This document shows positions 1-9,503 of a stretch of 64,000 nt of DNA, in pieces. Positions within the stretch are counted from its first letter, which is position 1. The number at the start of each line of letters is the position of its first letter. The notes beneath the pieces were generated by a model. That model saw only the letters and a list, made by a program, of their open reading frames with translations, was not told the DNA's origin and searched no databases. This DNA is from Reyranella sp. (GTDB lineage: Bacteria; Pseudomonadota; Alphaproteobacteria; Reyranellales; Reyranellaceae), in assembly GCA_021732285.1 (NCBI GenBank), contig JAKFVH010000248.1, forward strand, positions 1-64,000, written 5' to 3'. Both the position numbers and the translations under genes were made by a program.

Positions 1-118
1 TCGATCACCATGGCGACACTCCGGCTTGACCAAAGTGCCCGACATAGACTCACAACTCCAGGCCACGGTGGAAGTCCAAAGCGGCCGCCGAGTCAATTTG
101 ACGCGCGAAGATGTGTAG
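1..118 (+). CDS. C-terminal fragment of an upstream gene (product unknown; possibly part of the liv transport locus)
   Basis: Open frame from base 2 to TAG at 116-118 (..HSGLTKVPDIDSQLQATVEVQSGRRVNLTREDV*), directly upstream of livH. Confidence 0.4.
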   Translation, partial: RSPWRHSGLTKVPDIDSQLQATVEVQSGRRVNLTREDV

Positions 119-152
119 ATACCCTAGCAGCTTCGCTGGGGAGGAATAGGCG

Positions 153-1073
153 ATGGTCGCCGACATTCTCCAGACCCTGATCAACGGCCTCTCGGCCGGT
201 GCGGCTTACGCGCTGCTGGGCGTCGGCTTCACCCTGATGTTCGGCGTCATGCGCCGGCTCAACCTGAGCTACGGCGCCACGCTGATGTTCGGCGGCTATC
301 TCGGCGCGCTGCTGGCCGCGAAAGCCGGCAGCGCGCTGCCGGGCGGCGTGCTTGCCCTCCTCGCGGCCATCGTCACGGTGGCAGGAGCGGCGCTGGCCGG
401 CCTCTACGTCGAGCGCCTGTGCTTCGCCCCCTTGCGCGGCCGATCGGGGGTGGCGGCGATGGTGTCGAGCTTCGCCGTCTGGATGCAGATCGAGGAGCTG
501 ACCGGGTTGCTGCTGCCGCTGCACACGAACCGGTACCCGGCGCCGATCGATCTCGCTTCGATCGACGTCGCCGGGTTGACGCTGCGGCCTGAGCATCTGC
601 TGACCTTCGCCGTGGCGGCGATCGCGGCCCTCCTCCTGCACCGCCTGCTGACCCGGTCGCGCTTCGGCCTGGCGCTCCGGACGCTGAGCGACAGCGAGGC
701 GGCGGCGCAGGCGGTGGGCATCGACGCGCGTCGCATCACGCTGCTTGCCTTCCTGCTGGCCTCGGCGCTGGGCGGCGTCGGCGCCTGGCTGGTGCTGGCG
801 GCCGACCAGCAGGTGACGCCGATGTTCGGCATGTGGTCGACCATGAAGGGGCTGGTCGCCATGATGCTGGGCGGCCTGGGCTCGATTCCCGGCGCCGTCG
901 CGGGCGGCCTGCTGCTGGGCCTCGTCGAGGCATCCAGCCAGGCCCTGTTCGGGCCGCAGGTTCGCGAGCTCGTCGCTTACGGACTGCTCTTCGTGGTGCT
1001 GGTGGTGCGCCCCGGCGGCCTCTACGGCCGCGCCGAAGTCGATCTCGACCTCGCGGCGCGCGAGCGCCTGTGA
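153..1073 (+). CDS. livH: Branched-chain amino acid ABC transporter permease LivH
   Basis: ORF 306 aa, multi-TM, LivH-like motifs (NGLSAGAAYALLGVGFTLMFGVMRRLNLSYG; MLGGLGSIPGAVAGGLLLGLVE); RBS-like gaggaa upstream. Confidence 0.93.
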   Translation: MVADILQTLINGLSAGAAYALLGVGFTLMFGVMRRLNLSYGATLMFGGYLGALLAAKAGSALPGGVLALLAAIVTVAGAALAGLYVERLCFAPLRGRSGVAAMVSSFAVWMQIEELTGLLLPLHTNRYPAPIDLASIDVAGLTLRPEHLLTFAVAAIAALLLHRLLTRSRFGLALRTLSDSEAAAQAVGIDARRITLLAFLLASALGGVGAWLVLAADQQVTPMFGMWSTMKGLVAMMLGGLGSIPGAVAGGLLLGLVEASSQALFGPQVRELVAYGLLFVVLVVRPGGLYGRAEVDLDLAARERL

Positions 1074-1074
1074 C

Positions 1075-1980
1075 ATGAGCGATTTCCAGATCGGCCTTTT
1101 AAGCAACGTCGGCATGATCGCCTTCGTGGCGCTGTCGGCCTACCTGCTGCTGATCTCGGGTTCGATCTCCTTTGGCCAGCAGGCGTACTTCGGCCTGGGC
1201 GCCTACGCCGCCGGCATTGCGACGGCCCTGTGGGAGTGGCCGCTGGCGGTGGCGCTGGGCCTGGGCGCGCTGCTGGGCGGCGTGGGCGGCGGGCTGGTCG
1301 GCCTGCTGACGCGCAGGCTGCACGGCGTCTATTTCGCCATCGCCACGCTTGCCTTCGCCGAGGTCACGCGCGTCGCGCTCGATCTGTGGCGCTACCAGCG
1401 CGCGATCGGCGGCGAGCTTTTAGGCCCCGACGGACCCAACGGCTTTAACGGCATCCGCCGCGCCTTCGAGGAGGGCTGGACTCCGCAGTCCTTCATGATC
1501 CTGATCTGGACGCTGCTTGCCGCGACCCTGCTGGCGCTGATGCTGTTCGAGCGTAGCCGCGCCGGCATCGCCGTGCGCGCAACCGGTGGCGATCCCGTGC
1601 TGGCGAGCCTGCTCGGCACCGACGTGGCGCGCCTGCGGGTGGCGATCGCCGCCGCGGCCGGCGCCATCGCCGGCCTCGGCGGCGGGCTTTATGCCCATCT
1701 CAACACCTACATCGAGCCCCGGCTGTTCGACGTCATGCTGGGCGTGCATGCGCTGGCCTACGGGCTGATCGGCGGCCTCGGCACCGCGCTCGGGCCGCTG
1801 ATCGGCGTGATGATCGACATCGGCATCCTGGAATCGAGCCGCCTGTTCCACGGCTGGCGCATGGTCGTCTTCGGCGGCCTGGTCGCCCTGCTGCTGATCT
1901 GGCGCCCGCGCGGCCTTCTGGACGAAGCGACCGTCGGTCGCCTGCGGGCCTGGTTCTACCCGGGGACCCGTCATGCTTGA
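1075..1980 (+). CDS. livM: Branched-chain amino acid ABC transporter permease LivM
   Basis: ORF 301 aa, LivM-like (SGSISFGQQAYFGLGAYAAG; YGLIGGLGTALGPLIGV), 1 nt after livH. Confidence 0.92.
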   Translation: MSDFQIGLLSNVGMIAFVALSAYLLLISGSISFGQQAYFGLGAYAAGIATALWEWPLAVALGLGALLGGVGGGLVGLLTRRLHGVYFAIATLAFAEVTRVALDLWRYQRAIGGELLGPDGPNGFNGIRRAFEEGWTPQSFMILIWTLLAATLLALMLFERSRAGIAVRATGGDPVLASLLGTDVARLRVAIAAAAGAIAGLGGGLYAHLNTYIEPRLFDVMLGVHALAYGLIGGLGTALGPLIGVMIDIGILESSRLFHGWRMVVFGGLVALLLIWRPRGLLDEATVGRLRAWFYPGTRHA

Positions 1981-2683
1981 GCTCGAGCACGTGACGGTGC
2001 GGCATGGCGCCACGATCGCCGTGCGCGACGTCTCGCTCAGCGTCACCGCCGGCGAGCTGGTGGCCCTGGTGGGCCCCAACGGCGCGGGCAAGAGCTCGCT
2101 CGCCCGCGCCATCGCCGGCGCGCATCGGCCCGCCGGGGGTGTGATCCGATTTGCCGGCATCGATATCACCAGGCTCGACGCGCCCGCGATCAGCGCCCTT
2201 GGCCTCACCCACCTGCCCGAGGGGCGGCCGCTGGCGCTGACGCTGACGGCGCGCGACAATCTGCTCTCGGGCGCCTACGTCCTGGGATCCATGGCGCGGG
2301 CGCACGAGCGACTGAGGGAGGTCCTGCCCATGTTCCCGGCGCTCGCCACCCGGCTGGACCAGCCGGCGGCGCTGCTGAGCGGCGGCGAGCGGCAGTGGCT
2401 GGTCGTGGCACGCGCCCTGATGGCACGGCCCAGGCTGCTGCTGATCGACGAGCCGACGCTCGGCCTGGGGCCGCGGGCGGCGCGCGAGACGCTCGATGTC
2501 ATCGCGGGCCTCAGGGCGTCCGGCACGGCGATCCTGCTGATCGAGCAGAACGCCGCCCTGGCGCTCGGCGTCGCCGACAGGGCGCTCGCGATGAGCGCCG
2601 GCCGCATCGTCGCCGAGGGCGCGCCACGGTCCCTGCTCGACGATGCCGGTCTGGCGGACCGCTATCTGGGAGAGCGGCGGTGA
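1973..2683 (+). CDS. livF: Branched-chain amino acid ABC transporter ATP-binding protein LivF
   Basis: Walker A GPNGAGKSS, signature LSGGERQW, Walker B LLLIDEPTLGL; overlaps livM. Confidence 0.92.
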   Translation: MLELEHVTVRHGATIAVRDVSLSVTAGELVALVGPNGAGKSSLARAIAGAHRPAGGVIRFAGIDITRLDAPAISALGLTHLPEGRPLALTLTARDNLLSGAYVLGSMARAHERLREVLPMFPALATRLDQPAALLSGGERQWLVVARALMARPRLLLIDEPTLGLGPRAARETLDVIAGLRASGTAILLIEQNAALALGVADRALAMSAGRIVAEGAPRSLLDDAGLADRYLGERR

Positions 2684-3075
2684 GGCGCGTGGCGGTGGCC
2701 GCTTGTCTCGCCGTGCTGGTGTCCGTTGCCTCGGCACAGGTGCCGCGCCTGCGCGTCGACCTCGGCTGCCAGCCGACCGAGGCATCGCTGGTGTTCCTGT
2801 GCACGGTGGACGTCGCCGATCCGGCGGGCAAGGCCGTGGAGGGCGTCGAGGTCACGCTCTCGGCCGACATGCCGTCGATGCCCATGGCGCACAATGTCAG
2901 GCCGGTGAAGGCCGAGCCGGTTGCCGGCCGGCCGGGCCGCTACCAGGCCCGCATCACGCTGGAGATGACGGGCGAATGGGCGGTCAGGCTGCGCTTCGAC
3001 GCGCCGCGTCCCGACGTCGTGGTCCGCAAGCTCGACTTTCAGAAGGACAAGGTATCGCCGGCCGCGACGCGCTGA
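2680..3075 (+). CDS. FixH/YtkA-like secreted protein
   Basis: GTG start at 2680 overlapping livF stop; signal peptide then YtkA/FixH-like beta domain (VEVTLSADMPSMPMAHNVRPV..YQARITLEMTGEWAVRL). Confidence 0.7.
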   Translation: MRRVAVAACLAVLVSVASAQVPRLRVDLGCQPTEASLVFLCTVDVADPAGKAVEGVEVTLSADMPSMPMAHNVRPVKAEPVAGRPGRYQARITLEMTGEWAVRLRFDAPRPDVVVRKLDFQKDKVSPAATR

Positions 3076-3087
3076 AGCCTGCAGCCG

Positions 3088-4071
3088 CTATTCCGCCGCC
3101 TGTCGCCGCCGCGCCACCGCGTCGAACCGGCGCTCGCGCATGGCCGTGCGCGGATCGTCCATCTCGGGCTCCATAGGCTCGGCGACCCACGCGTCGCGCC
3201 CGGGCACGTAGTTTCGGTTGGTCTGGGCCGGGTTGCGATTGACCAGGGGCCGCGCATAGAGCGGATGGGTCATGCAGCGCACCTCGTGCTCGATCTGGAA
3301 CAGAGGCTTGCCGCTCTCGAGGTCGGTGATGTCGACGAAGCGGTACTGGTACTGATTGCTCTCTTCAGTGATCAGGTTGCGTTCGAGCAGGCGCTTGTGC
3401 GGCCGCGAGAAGTTCGCGACGTAGACCTGGATGTGATGGCCGTCATAGGCCGCAAGCTTCGACTTGGTCTCGCGGAACACCAGCTCCTGCGAGGGGCCGA
3501 CCGAGACGCGCGCCGCCGGCATGTCGCCCGTCTCGTCGACTCTGGCCGGAGTCTCGAAGACCTTGCGATAGAAGTCGGCGATGGCCTTGGCCGAACCCGA
3601 CGGCACGTCGAACTCGACATAGGGCATGCCGAGCTGCATGCGGCCGAAGCTGCCGGCCTCGTGGATCAGGAGCTTGTTGCCCCAGGGGCACGTCGTCTCG
3701 ACATGGTCTTCGTGCTCCTTGAAGGCGAAGCGCGTGCCTTCGAGCGGCTTCTTCATCTTCTCCAGGCGGGCCAGCAGCGCTTCGCGATCGGGGATGACCA
3801 GGCCGGTACGGCCGCGCAGATGCTGCGGCTTGGCGGTGATCAGGTGGAACTGGCTGTGGCCGACATTGACCCACATGTTGTCGATGCTGGTCATCAGGTA
3901 GGGATCGCGGGTCAATCCCAGGCCGCTGATGTAGAACAGCGTGGTCAGGCCCTGGTCCTCGACCTGCAGGTTGACGTGCTCCAGACCGACGATGTTGCCG
4001 AGATCCTCGGCACTGCGGTCGTACTGCTTGCCGTCCTTCGGCCTAACCTGAGTCATGGGGCTCGCCTCCAT
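3088..4071 (-). CDS. VOC (glyoxalase/dioxygenase superfamily) protein
   Basis: 327 aa with VOC features (GLEHVNLQVEDQGLTTLFYISGLGLTRD). Confidence 0.75.
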   Translation of the reverse strand: MEASPMTQVRPKDGKQYDRSAEDLGNIVGLEHVNLQVEDQGLTTLFYISGLGLTRDPYLMTSIDNMWVNVGHSQFHLITAKPQHLRGRTGLVIPDREALLARLEKMKKPLEGTRFAFKEHEDHVETTCPWGNKLLIHEAGSFGRMQLGMPYVEFDVPSGSAKAIADFYRKVFETPARVDETGDMPAARVSVGPSQELVFRETKSKLAAYDGHHIQVYVANFSRPHKRLLERNLITEESNQYQYRFVDITDLESGKPLFQIEHEVRCMTHPLYARPLVNRNPAQTNRNYVPGRDAWVAEPMEPEMDDPRTAMRERRFDAVARRRQAAE

Positions 4072-4163
4072 CAGGGGAAGGGGAGCTTTGCACGATTCTT
4101 CATTGGCAGCCCCTGCAAAAAATGCGGAACTGCCTGCAAATTAAGGCCCGGGAGGAACAGGCC

Positions 4164-5348
4164 ATGATCACCAAATTCGACAGTTCGTATGTCGGCTCGG
4201 TCGACCTGGAAAATGCCGGCTATCTCGGCACGCCGATCAACGACCGGTGGTATTCCAACGAGGAGCTGGCCGACGTCATGCACAAGACGGTGGCCTACGC
4301 CAAGCAGATGGACCGGCTGGGCTACGACACCTTCTGGATGGCCGAGCACCATTTCCAGCCGGAGGGGACGGAGTGCATCCCCAACCTGCTGATGATGGCA
4401 ACGCACCTCTGCGGCGTGACCAGAAACCTCAAGATCGGCTGCGGCTTCAACATCGTGCCGATGTGGCATCCGCTCAGGCTGGCCGAAGACTACGCCATGG
4501 CCGACATCCTGACCGGCGGCCGCGTGATCTTTGGCATCGGGCGCGGCTATCACACCCGCGAGGTCGAGACCTTCGGCTCGCCGCTGATCGACCAGGACGC
4601 CAACCGCGAGCTGTTCGAGGAAGGCGTCGACGTCATCTTCAGGTCCTTCAACGAGGAGCGCTTCAGCCACAAGGGCAAGTACTTCACGATACCGCCCGAG
4701 GTGCCCTATCGCGGCTACACGCTGAAGGAGCTGACCCTGGTGCCGCGGCCGCTGCGCCGGCCGGTGGAATGCTGGCAGCCCATCCAGAGCGGCTCGCAGC
4801 GCGCCTTCGACTTCATGGCCAAGTACGGCATCTCGGGCGTGATCGGCGGCGGCTCGGCCGAAGGCGGCGCCGTCGACCGGCACATGACCGAGTTCCGCGC
4901 CGCCTACCAGCGCCGCGGCATCGAGCTCAAGCCGGGCGAGCGCCTGGCGCTGGGCTACCAGTTCTGCATCGCCGAAAGCCGCGAGGCGGCCGTCGCCAAG
5001 GCCGCCAACTTCTACGAAGAGAACATGAAGATGTTCGGCGAGCTGCGGCTGGTGCGCGCCATCACCGACCAGCAGATCGCCGCCATGCGCGATCCCAGCC
5101 TGGTGCCCAACACGAAGCTGCCGCGCATCGAGGATGCAGTGAAGGCGGGCGGCTTCTTGGCCGGCACGCCGGCCGACATCATCGAGGAGCTGAAGCGGGT
5201 CGAGCAGCGCTATCCCGGCCTCGAGCGGGTCATCTGCACCATGCCGCTCGGCACGCATCTTGGCGACACGCTGGAGCAGCTCGACCGCTTCGCCAAGGAA
5301 GTGATACCGGCGTTCCGGCCCGCACGGGCCGCGGCGGCGGCGGATTGA
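4164..5348 (+). CDS. LLM class flavin-dependent oxidoreductase
   Basis: Start ATG 4164 with GGAGGAA RBS; bacterial luciferase-like fold motifs (YDTFWMAEHHFQPEG, GGRVIFGIGRGY). Confidence 0.88.
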   Translation: MITKFDSSYVGSVDLENAGYLGTPINDRWYSNEELADVMHKTVAYAKQMDRLGYDTFWMAEHHFQPEGTECIPNLLMMATHLCGVTRNLKIGCGFNIVPMWHPLRLAEDYAMADILTGGRVIFGIGRGYHTREVETFGSPLIDQDANRELFEEGVDVIFRSFNEERFSHKGKYFTIPPEVPYRGYTLKELTLVPRPLRRPVECWQPIQSGSQRAFDFMAKYGISGVIGGGSAEGGAVDRHMTEFRAAYQRRGIELKPGERLALGYQFCIAESREAAVAKAANFYEENMKMFGELRLVRAITDQQIAAMRDPSLVPNTKLPRIEDAVKAGGFLAGTPADIIEELKRVEQRYPGLERVICTMPLGTHLGDTLEQLDRFAKEVIPAFRPARAAAAAD

Positions 5349-5361
5349 AAAGGAGAGACTG

Positions 5362-5982
5362 ATGATCTTTGAAATGCGCACTTACCTCATGAAGCCGGGC
5401 AGCATTCCCAAGGTGGAAGAGCTGTTCGGTGCGGGCATGCCGGCGCGCACCAAGCTGTCGCGCTTCGGCGGCTTCTGGCGCACCGAGGTCGGCACGCTCA
5501 ACCAGATCATCCATGTCTGGCCCTACAAGGACCTCAACGATCGCGACCATACCCGCGCTGAGGCCATCCGGACCGGCGTGTGGCCGCCCAAGATCGCCGA
5601 CAATGTCCTGGAGATGGAGAGCAAGATCCTGCATGCCGCGCCGTTCTCGCCGCACTTCGAACCCGGCGAGCATGGCAGCATCTACGAGTTCCGCACCTAC
5701 ACCTACGGTCCGGGCAACATCCCCAAGGTGATCGAGGCGTGGACGCCGCTGATCAAGGCGCGGTCCGCCATCTCACCGCTGATCTTCGCGGGCTACACCG
5801 ACATCGGCGCGCTCAACCAGTGGGTCCATGTCTGGGCCTACAAGAACATGGCCGACCGCGAGACGCGACGCGCCCAGGCGATGAAGCCGGGCGTCTGGCC
5901 GCCGCCGCGGCACGAGAGCGTGACCCTGCTCAAGCAGGAGAACAAGTTCGCCGTGCCGGCGAGCTGGTCGCCGTTGCGGTAA
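5362..5982 (+). CDS. NIPSNAP family protein (two tandem NIPSNAP domains)
   Basis: MIFEMRTYLMKPGSIPKVEELF and IYEFRTYTYGPGNIPKVIEAW are internally duplicated modules. Confidence 0.88.
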   Translation: MIFEMRTYLMKPGSIPKVEELFGAGMPARTKLSRFGGFWRTEVGTLNQIIHVWPYKDLNDRDHTRAEAIRTGVWPPKIADNVLEMESKILHAAPFSPHFEPGEHGSIYEFRTYTYGPGNIPKVIEAWTPLIKARSAISPLIFAGYTDIGALNQWVHVWAYKNMADRETRRAQAMKPGVWPPPRHESVTLLKQENKFAVPASWSPLR

Positions 5983-5983
5983 A

Positions 5984-6046
5984 TCTTCCGGACCGCGCGC
6001 TTCCAGCGCACCTCATGAGCGCGCTGGAAGCGCGCGGTCCGGAAGA
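5984..6046. repeat. Intergenic palindromic repeat, family 1 (GGACCGCG stem, CTCATGA centre)
   Basis: tcttccggaccgcgcgcttccagcgc / gcgctggaagcgcgcggtccggaaga inverted repeat flanking acctcatga. Confidence 0.85.
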
Positions 6047-6064
6047 GCATGAAGGAGGGAAAGC

Positions 6065-6952
6065 ATGACCATCTCCATTCGCCAGGTCGGGCCGTGCTTC
6101 GCCGGCGAGGTCGAGGGCGTCGACATGCGGCGCCCGCTCAGCAAGGAAGAAGTCGCGGCGATCCATGCCGGCATGGACAAATACGCCGTGCTGGTGTTCC
6201 GCGACCAGAAGATCGACGACGCCCAGCAGCTTGCCTTCACGCGGAGCCTGGGCGAGATCGAGCACGCGATCGGCACCAGCCTGCGCGCGGCCAGCGAAAC
6301 CCGCCTGCCCACGACCTTCGCCGACGTCTCCAACCTCGACAAGAACAACACGCCGTACCCGCGCGACGACCGCCGCCGGCTGTTCGCCATCGGCAACCGG
6401 CTGTGGCATTCGGATTCCTCGTTCAAGGTGGTACCGGCGAAGTACTCCCTGCTCCACGCCCTCAGCATCCCGTCCAAAGGCGGCAACACCCAGTTCGCCG
6501 ACATGCGCGCGGCCTACGATGCGCTGGACGACGAGACCAAGGCCGAGGTCGAGAGCATGGTGTGCGAGCATTCGCAGATGTTCTCGCGCCAGATCATCGG
6601 CTTCACCGACTTCACCGACGAGGAGCGCGAGCGCTTCCGGCCGGTGCGCCAGTGCATGGTGCGCGTCCATCCGGTGACCGGCCGCAAGTCGCTTTATCTC
6701 TCGTCACATGCCGGCGGCATCATCGGCTGGCCGATGCCCGAGGCGCGCGGTTACCTGCGCGACCTGATCGAGCACGCTACGCAGCGCGAGTTCGTCTACA
6801 CCCACAAATGGCGGGTCGGCGACCTGGTGATGTGGGACAATCGCCAGACCATGCACCGCGCCCGGCCGTTCCCGGCGCACGAGCCGCGCGACATGCGCCG
6901 CACGACGCTTGCCGGCGACGGGCCGACGGCGGCTCAGGCGGTCGCTGCCTAA
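6065..6952 (+). CDS. TauD/TfdA family Fe(II)/2-oxoglutarate dioxygenase
   Basis: 295 aa; NRLWHSDSSFK (HxD region), MWDNRQTMHRARPF (distal His). Confidence 0.9.
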   Translation: MTISIRQVGPCFAGEVEGVDMRRPLSKEEVAAIHAGMDKYAVLVFRDQKIDDAQQLAFTRSLGEIEHAIGTSLRAASETRLPTTFADVSNLDKNNTPYPRDDRRRLFAIGNRLWHSDSSFKVVPAKYSLLHALSIPSKGGNTQFADMRAAYDALDDETKAEVESMVCEHSQMFSRQIIGFTDFTDEERERFRPVRQCMVRVHPVTGRKSLYLSSHAGGIIGWPMPEARGYLRDLIEHATQREFVYTHKWRVGDLVMWDNRQTMHRARPFPAHEPRDMRRTTLAGDGPTAAQAVAA

Positions 6953-6957
6953 TTCGA

Positions 6958-7308
6958 TCAGGGCTTGCCGCTACAGGCGCAGGTCACCTTCGCCTCGCAG
7001 ATCTGCTTCTTGCCCCCTGGCGGTATGCAGCTGTTGCCGCAGGGGAGCTCGCTGGCCCGGCAATGGCGGCAACAATAGTCTCCGGGCTGACGTTGCATCG
7101 TCTCTCTTGGATATTTCTGCTGATGGTTCTGTTTTCGCTGCTGTTCCTGCTGCTCCTGCTGTTGCAGCTGCCTTTGCTGGTTGTAGCGCTGCAGTTGCTC
7201 TTGTTCGAGCTGCTGTTGCTGCTGTTGTTGCTGTTGAATCTGGGCCGATTGCGCCCAGGCGAGGAGCGGCATGCCGAGCAGGACAGCCAACAAGACCAGC
7301 ACGCGCAT
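6958..7308 (-). CDS. Secreted Gln-rich protein with Cys-rich C-terminus
   Basis: MRVLVLLAVLLGMPLLAWAQ signal peptide, QIQQQQQQQQQLEQEQLQR tract, then YCCRHCRASELPCGNSCIPPGGKKQICEAKVTCAC. Confidence 0.75.
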   Translation of the reverse strand: MRVLVLLAVLLGMPLLAWAQSAQIQQQQQQQQQLEQEQLQRYNQQRQLQQQEQQEQQRKQNHQQKYPRETMQRQPGDYCCRHCRASELPCGNSCIPPGGKKQICEAKVTCACSGKP

Positions 7309-7367
7309 CGCCAATTCCCTTTTCCTCGTCTCCGCCGCTCGGCAGGCCAAGTTATAGCAGGCCCGGC

Positions 7368-9503
7368 TCAGGTTTTCAGCAACGCCGCCATGATGCGCTC
7401 GCGGGTGAGCGGCATGTCGTGAATGCGCACGCCGAGAGCATGATTCACGGCATTTCCAATGGCGGCGGCAGTCGGGCCGACCGTGCATTCGCCGCCCCCC
7501 AGGGTGGGATTGCCGGCGCCGTCGACGAACTCGACCTGCATCTCGGGCACCTCGCTGAAGCGCAGGATGGGATAGCTCTCCCAGTCGCGCGAGGCGATGC
7601 CTTCGGCGTCGAGCTTGACCTGCTCCTTCAGCGTCCAGCTCACGGCCTGGACGATGCCGCCCTCGAGCTGGTTGCGGGCGCCGTCGGGATTGACCACCAG
7701 GCCCGCATCGGCGACGCACCAGACGCGATCGACCTTCACCGTCTCCTGCACGGTGACGGCGGCGACCACGGCGGCGTAGGCGGCGCGGTTCTTGTAGCGG
7801 GCGAACGCCAGACCGAGGCCCTTGCCGGTGCCGGACGGGCCGCGCGAGGCCCAGCCGGCGCGCTCGGCCACCAACTCGACCAGACGCCGCGCGCGCGGCT
7901 CGGACAGGATCGACAGCCGGTAGGCGACGGGATCCTCGGCAACGCGCGCCGCCAGATCATCGATCAGCGATTCGATGGCGAAGACGTTGGGCAACGCGCC
8001 CAGCCCGCGCAGCGCCGAGGTGCGCACCGGCGGGCGCATCACGAGATGATGCAGGATGCGATGTGCCGGCACGTCGTAGAGCGGCACGGCGTTGCGGGTG
8101 CCGCCGCCGCCGCGCTCTTCCGGCGGATCGAACGGGGCGACATCCGACGGCGGATTGGCCAAGGCCTCCGACGCCAGCAGGTAACCGCTGCCGCTGCCGG
8201 GCCGCTGGACATGGGTGGGGCTCCAGATCTCCGTCGTCCAGTCTGCCGGACGGCCGCGCTCGTCGAGATCGACATGCAGGGTCACCAGCATGGCGGGACC
8301 GACCGGCTCGAAGCCAAACTCCTCCTCGCGACGCCATTGCAGGCGGATCCAGCGGCCGGGAATGCGCATGGCGACCAGCGCGGCATCGAGGGCCGCATCG
8401 TCGGCGCCATTGTGGCCATAGCAGCCGGCGCCGTGCAGATGCTGCGCGGTGATCGCCTCGACCGGCAGGCCGAGCACGGGCGCGAGGTTCTTGCGCAACG
8501 GATGCATGCCCTGGCCATGCGAGCGCACCGTCAGATGTCCGTCGCGGAACTCGGCCAATGCGCACGACGGCGACATCGAGGCGTGCGCGATGTAGGGCCG
8601 CGAGACGGTCATCTGCACAAGGCGCTTGGGTGGCGTGGCGGGCGCGGGCCAGGCGCCGATGCGGCGATCGTCGCTTGGCTGGCCCTTCAGCCAGGCCGCT
8701 TCCTGATGTGCAGGTTCGAGACGGCGGACATTGTCCCACCGTGCGTGCGCCGGCGCGGCGGCCGCAGCTGCCTGCGCAACGCTCTCGACGGGGCTGACGA
8801 AGGCCACGAAGTTGGCTTCGCGGATGATCTGCAGCTCACCCCCTAAATGATGACGGGCGGCGGCGCGGCGGATCGCGGCCTCGTCAAGCGACGCCAGGGT
8901 GGCGCCGCGATTGGGCTGACGCAGCGTGCGGGCGTGCAGGACATCCTTCGGCAGGACATCGTGCACGAAGGCGGCGCCACTCAGCTTGGCCGGCAGGTCG
9001 AGGCGCGGCACGCTGTGGCCGACCACGCGATACGACGACGCCGGTTTGACTGGGGCTGTCCCGGTAACTGCCTGGGTGAGGTCGATCTCGCTGGCGACGG
9101 TCCAGTAATCCTGCCCGGTCGCCGCACCGTTCTGCAGGAACTGGCCGTCGACCACGCTGAGATCGTCGCGGCTGCAGTTGAGGCGGAGCGCCGCGCGCTC
9201 CAGCGCCTTGGCCCGCACCTCGGCACAGACCAGGCGCACCGAGCCGCCCGACACTTCGACCGAGAGCGACGACGTGGTGTAGAGCTCGTCCGGACCGTTG
9301 GTCGTGTCGCCCGACAGCACGACGACGCGGTCGATTGGCAGGTCGAGTTCCTCGGCCGCGATCTGGCCGATGGCGGTGACCACACCCTGCCCCATCTCGA
9401 CCTTGCCGGTGGCGATGCGCACCGTGCGGTCGGGCTGGAAATGGATCCAGCGGTCGAGCCGCGGATTGTCGACCAGGCTTGCCGGCAGCGAACGCGCGTT
9501 CAT
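7368..9503 (-). CDS. Xanthine dehydrogenase-family molybdopterin-binding subunit (isoquinoline 1-oxidoreductase beta-like)
   Basis: Molybdopterin domain motifs (GKVEMGQGVVTAIGQIAAEEL, GALPNVFAIESLIDDLA, GGGECTVGPTAAAIGNAV); start overlaps upstream 2Fe-2S gene as ATGA. Confidence 0.88.
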   Translation of the reverse strand: MNARSLPASLVDNPRLDRWIHFQPDRTVRIATGKVEMGQGVVTAIGQIAAEELDLPIDRVVVLSGDTTNGPDELYTTSSLSVEVSGGSVRLVCAEVRAKALERAALRLNCSRDDLSVVDGQFLQNGAATGQDYWTVASEIDLTQAVTGTAPVKPASSYRVVGHSVPRLDLPAKLSGAAFVHDVLPKDVLHARTLRQPNRGATLASLDEAAIRRAAARHHLGGELQIIREANFVAFVSPVESVAQAAAAAAPAHARWDNVRRLEPAHQEAAWLKGQPSDDRRIGAWPAPATPPKRLVQMTVSRPYIAHASMSPSCALAEFRDGHLTVRSHGQGMHPLRKNLAPVLGLPVEAITAQHLHGAGCYGHNGADDAALDAALVAMRIPGRWIRLQWRREEEFGFEPVGPAMLVTLHVDLDERGRPADWTTEIWSPTHVQRPGSGSGYLLASEALANPPSDVAPFDPPEERGGGGTRNAVPLYDVPAHRILHHLVMRPPVRTSALRGLGALPNVFAIESLIDDLAARVAEDPVAYRLSILSEPRARRLVELVAERAGWASRGPSGTGKGLGLAFARYKNRAAYAAVVAAVTVQETVKVDRVWCVADAGLVVNPDGARNQLEGGIVQAVSWTLKEQVKLDAEGIASRDWESYPILRFSEVPEMQVEFVDGAGNPTLGGGECTVGPTAAAIGNAVNHALGVRIHDMPLTRERIMAALLKT

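Noticed and set aside
93-1115. 340-aa minus-strand ORF
   Set aside because: Antisense to livH; His/Gln/Arg-rich low-complexity translation.
7110-7245. CTG/TTG-rich stretch as a non-coding microsatellite
   Set aside because: It is the poly-Gln coding region of the 6958-7308 minus-strand gene, not an independent repeat locus.
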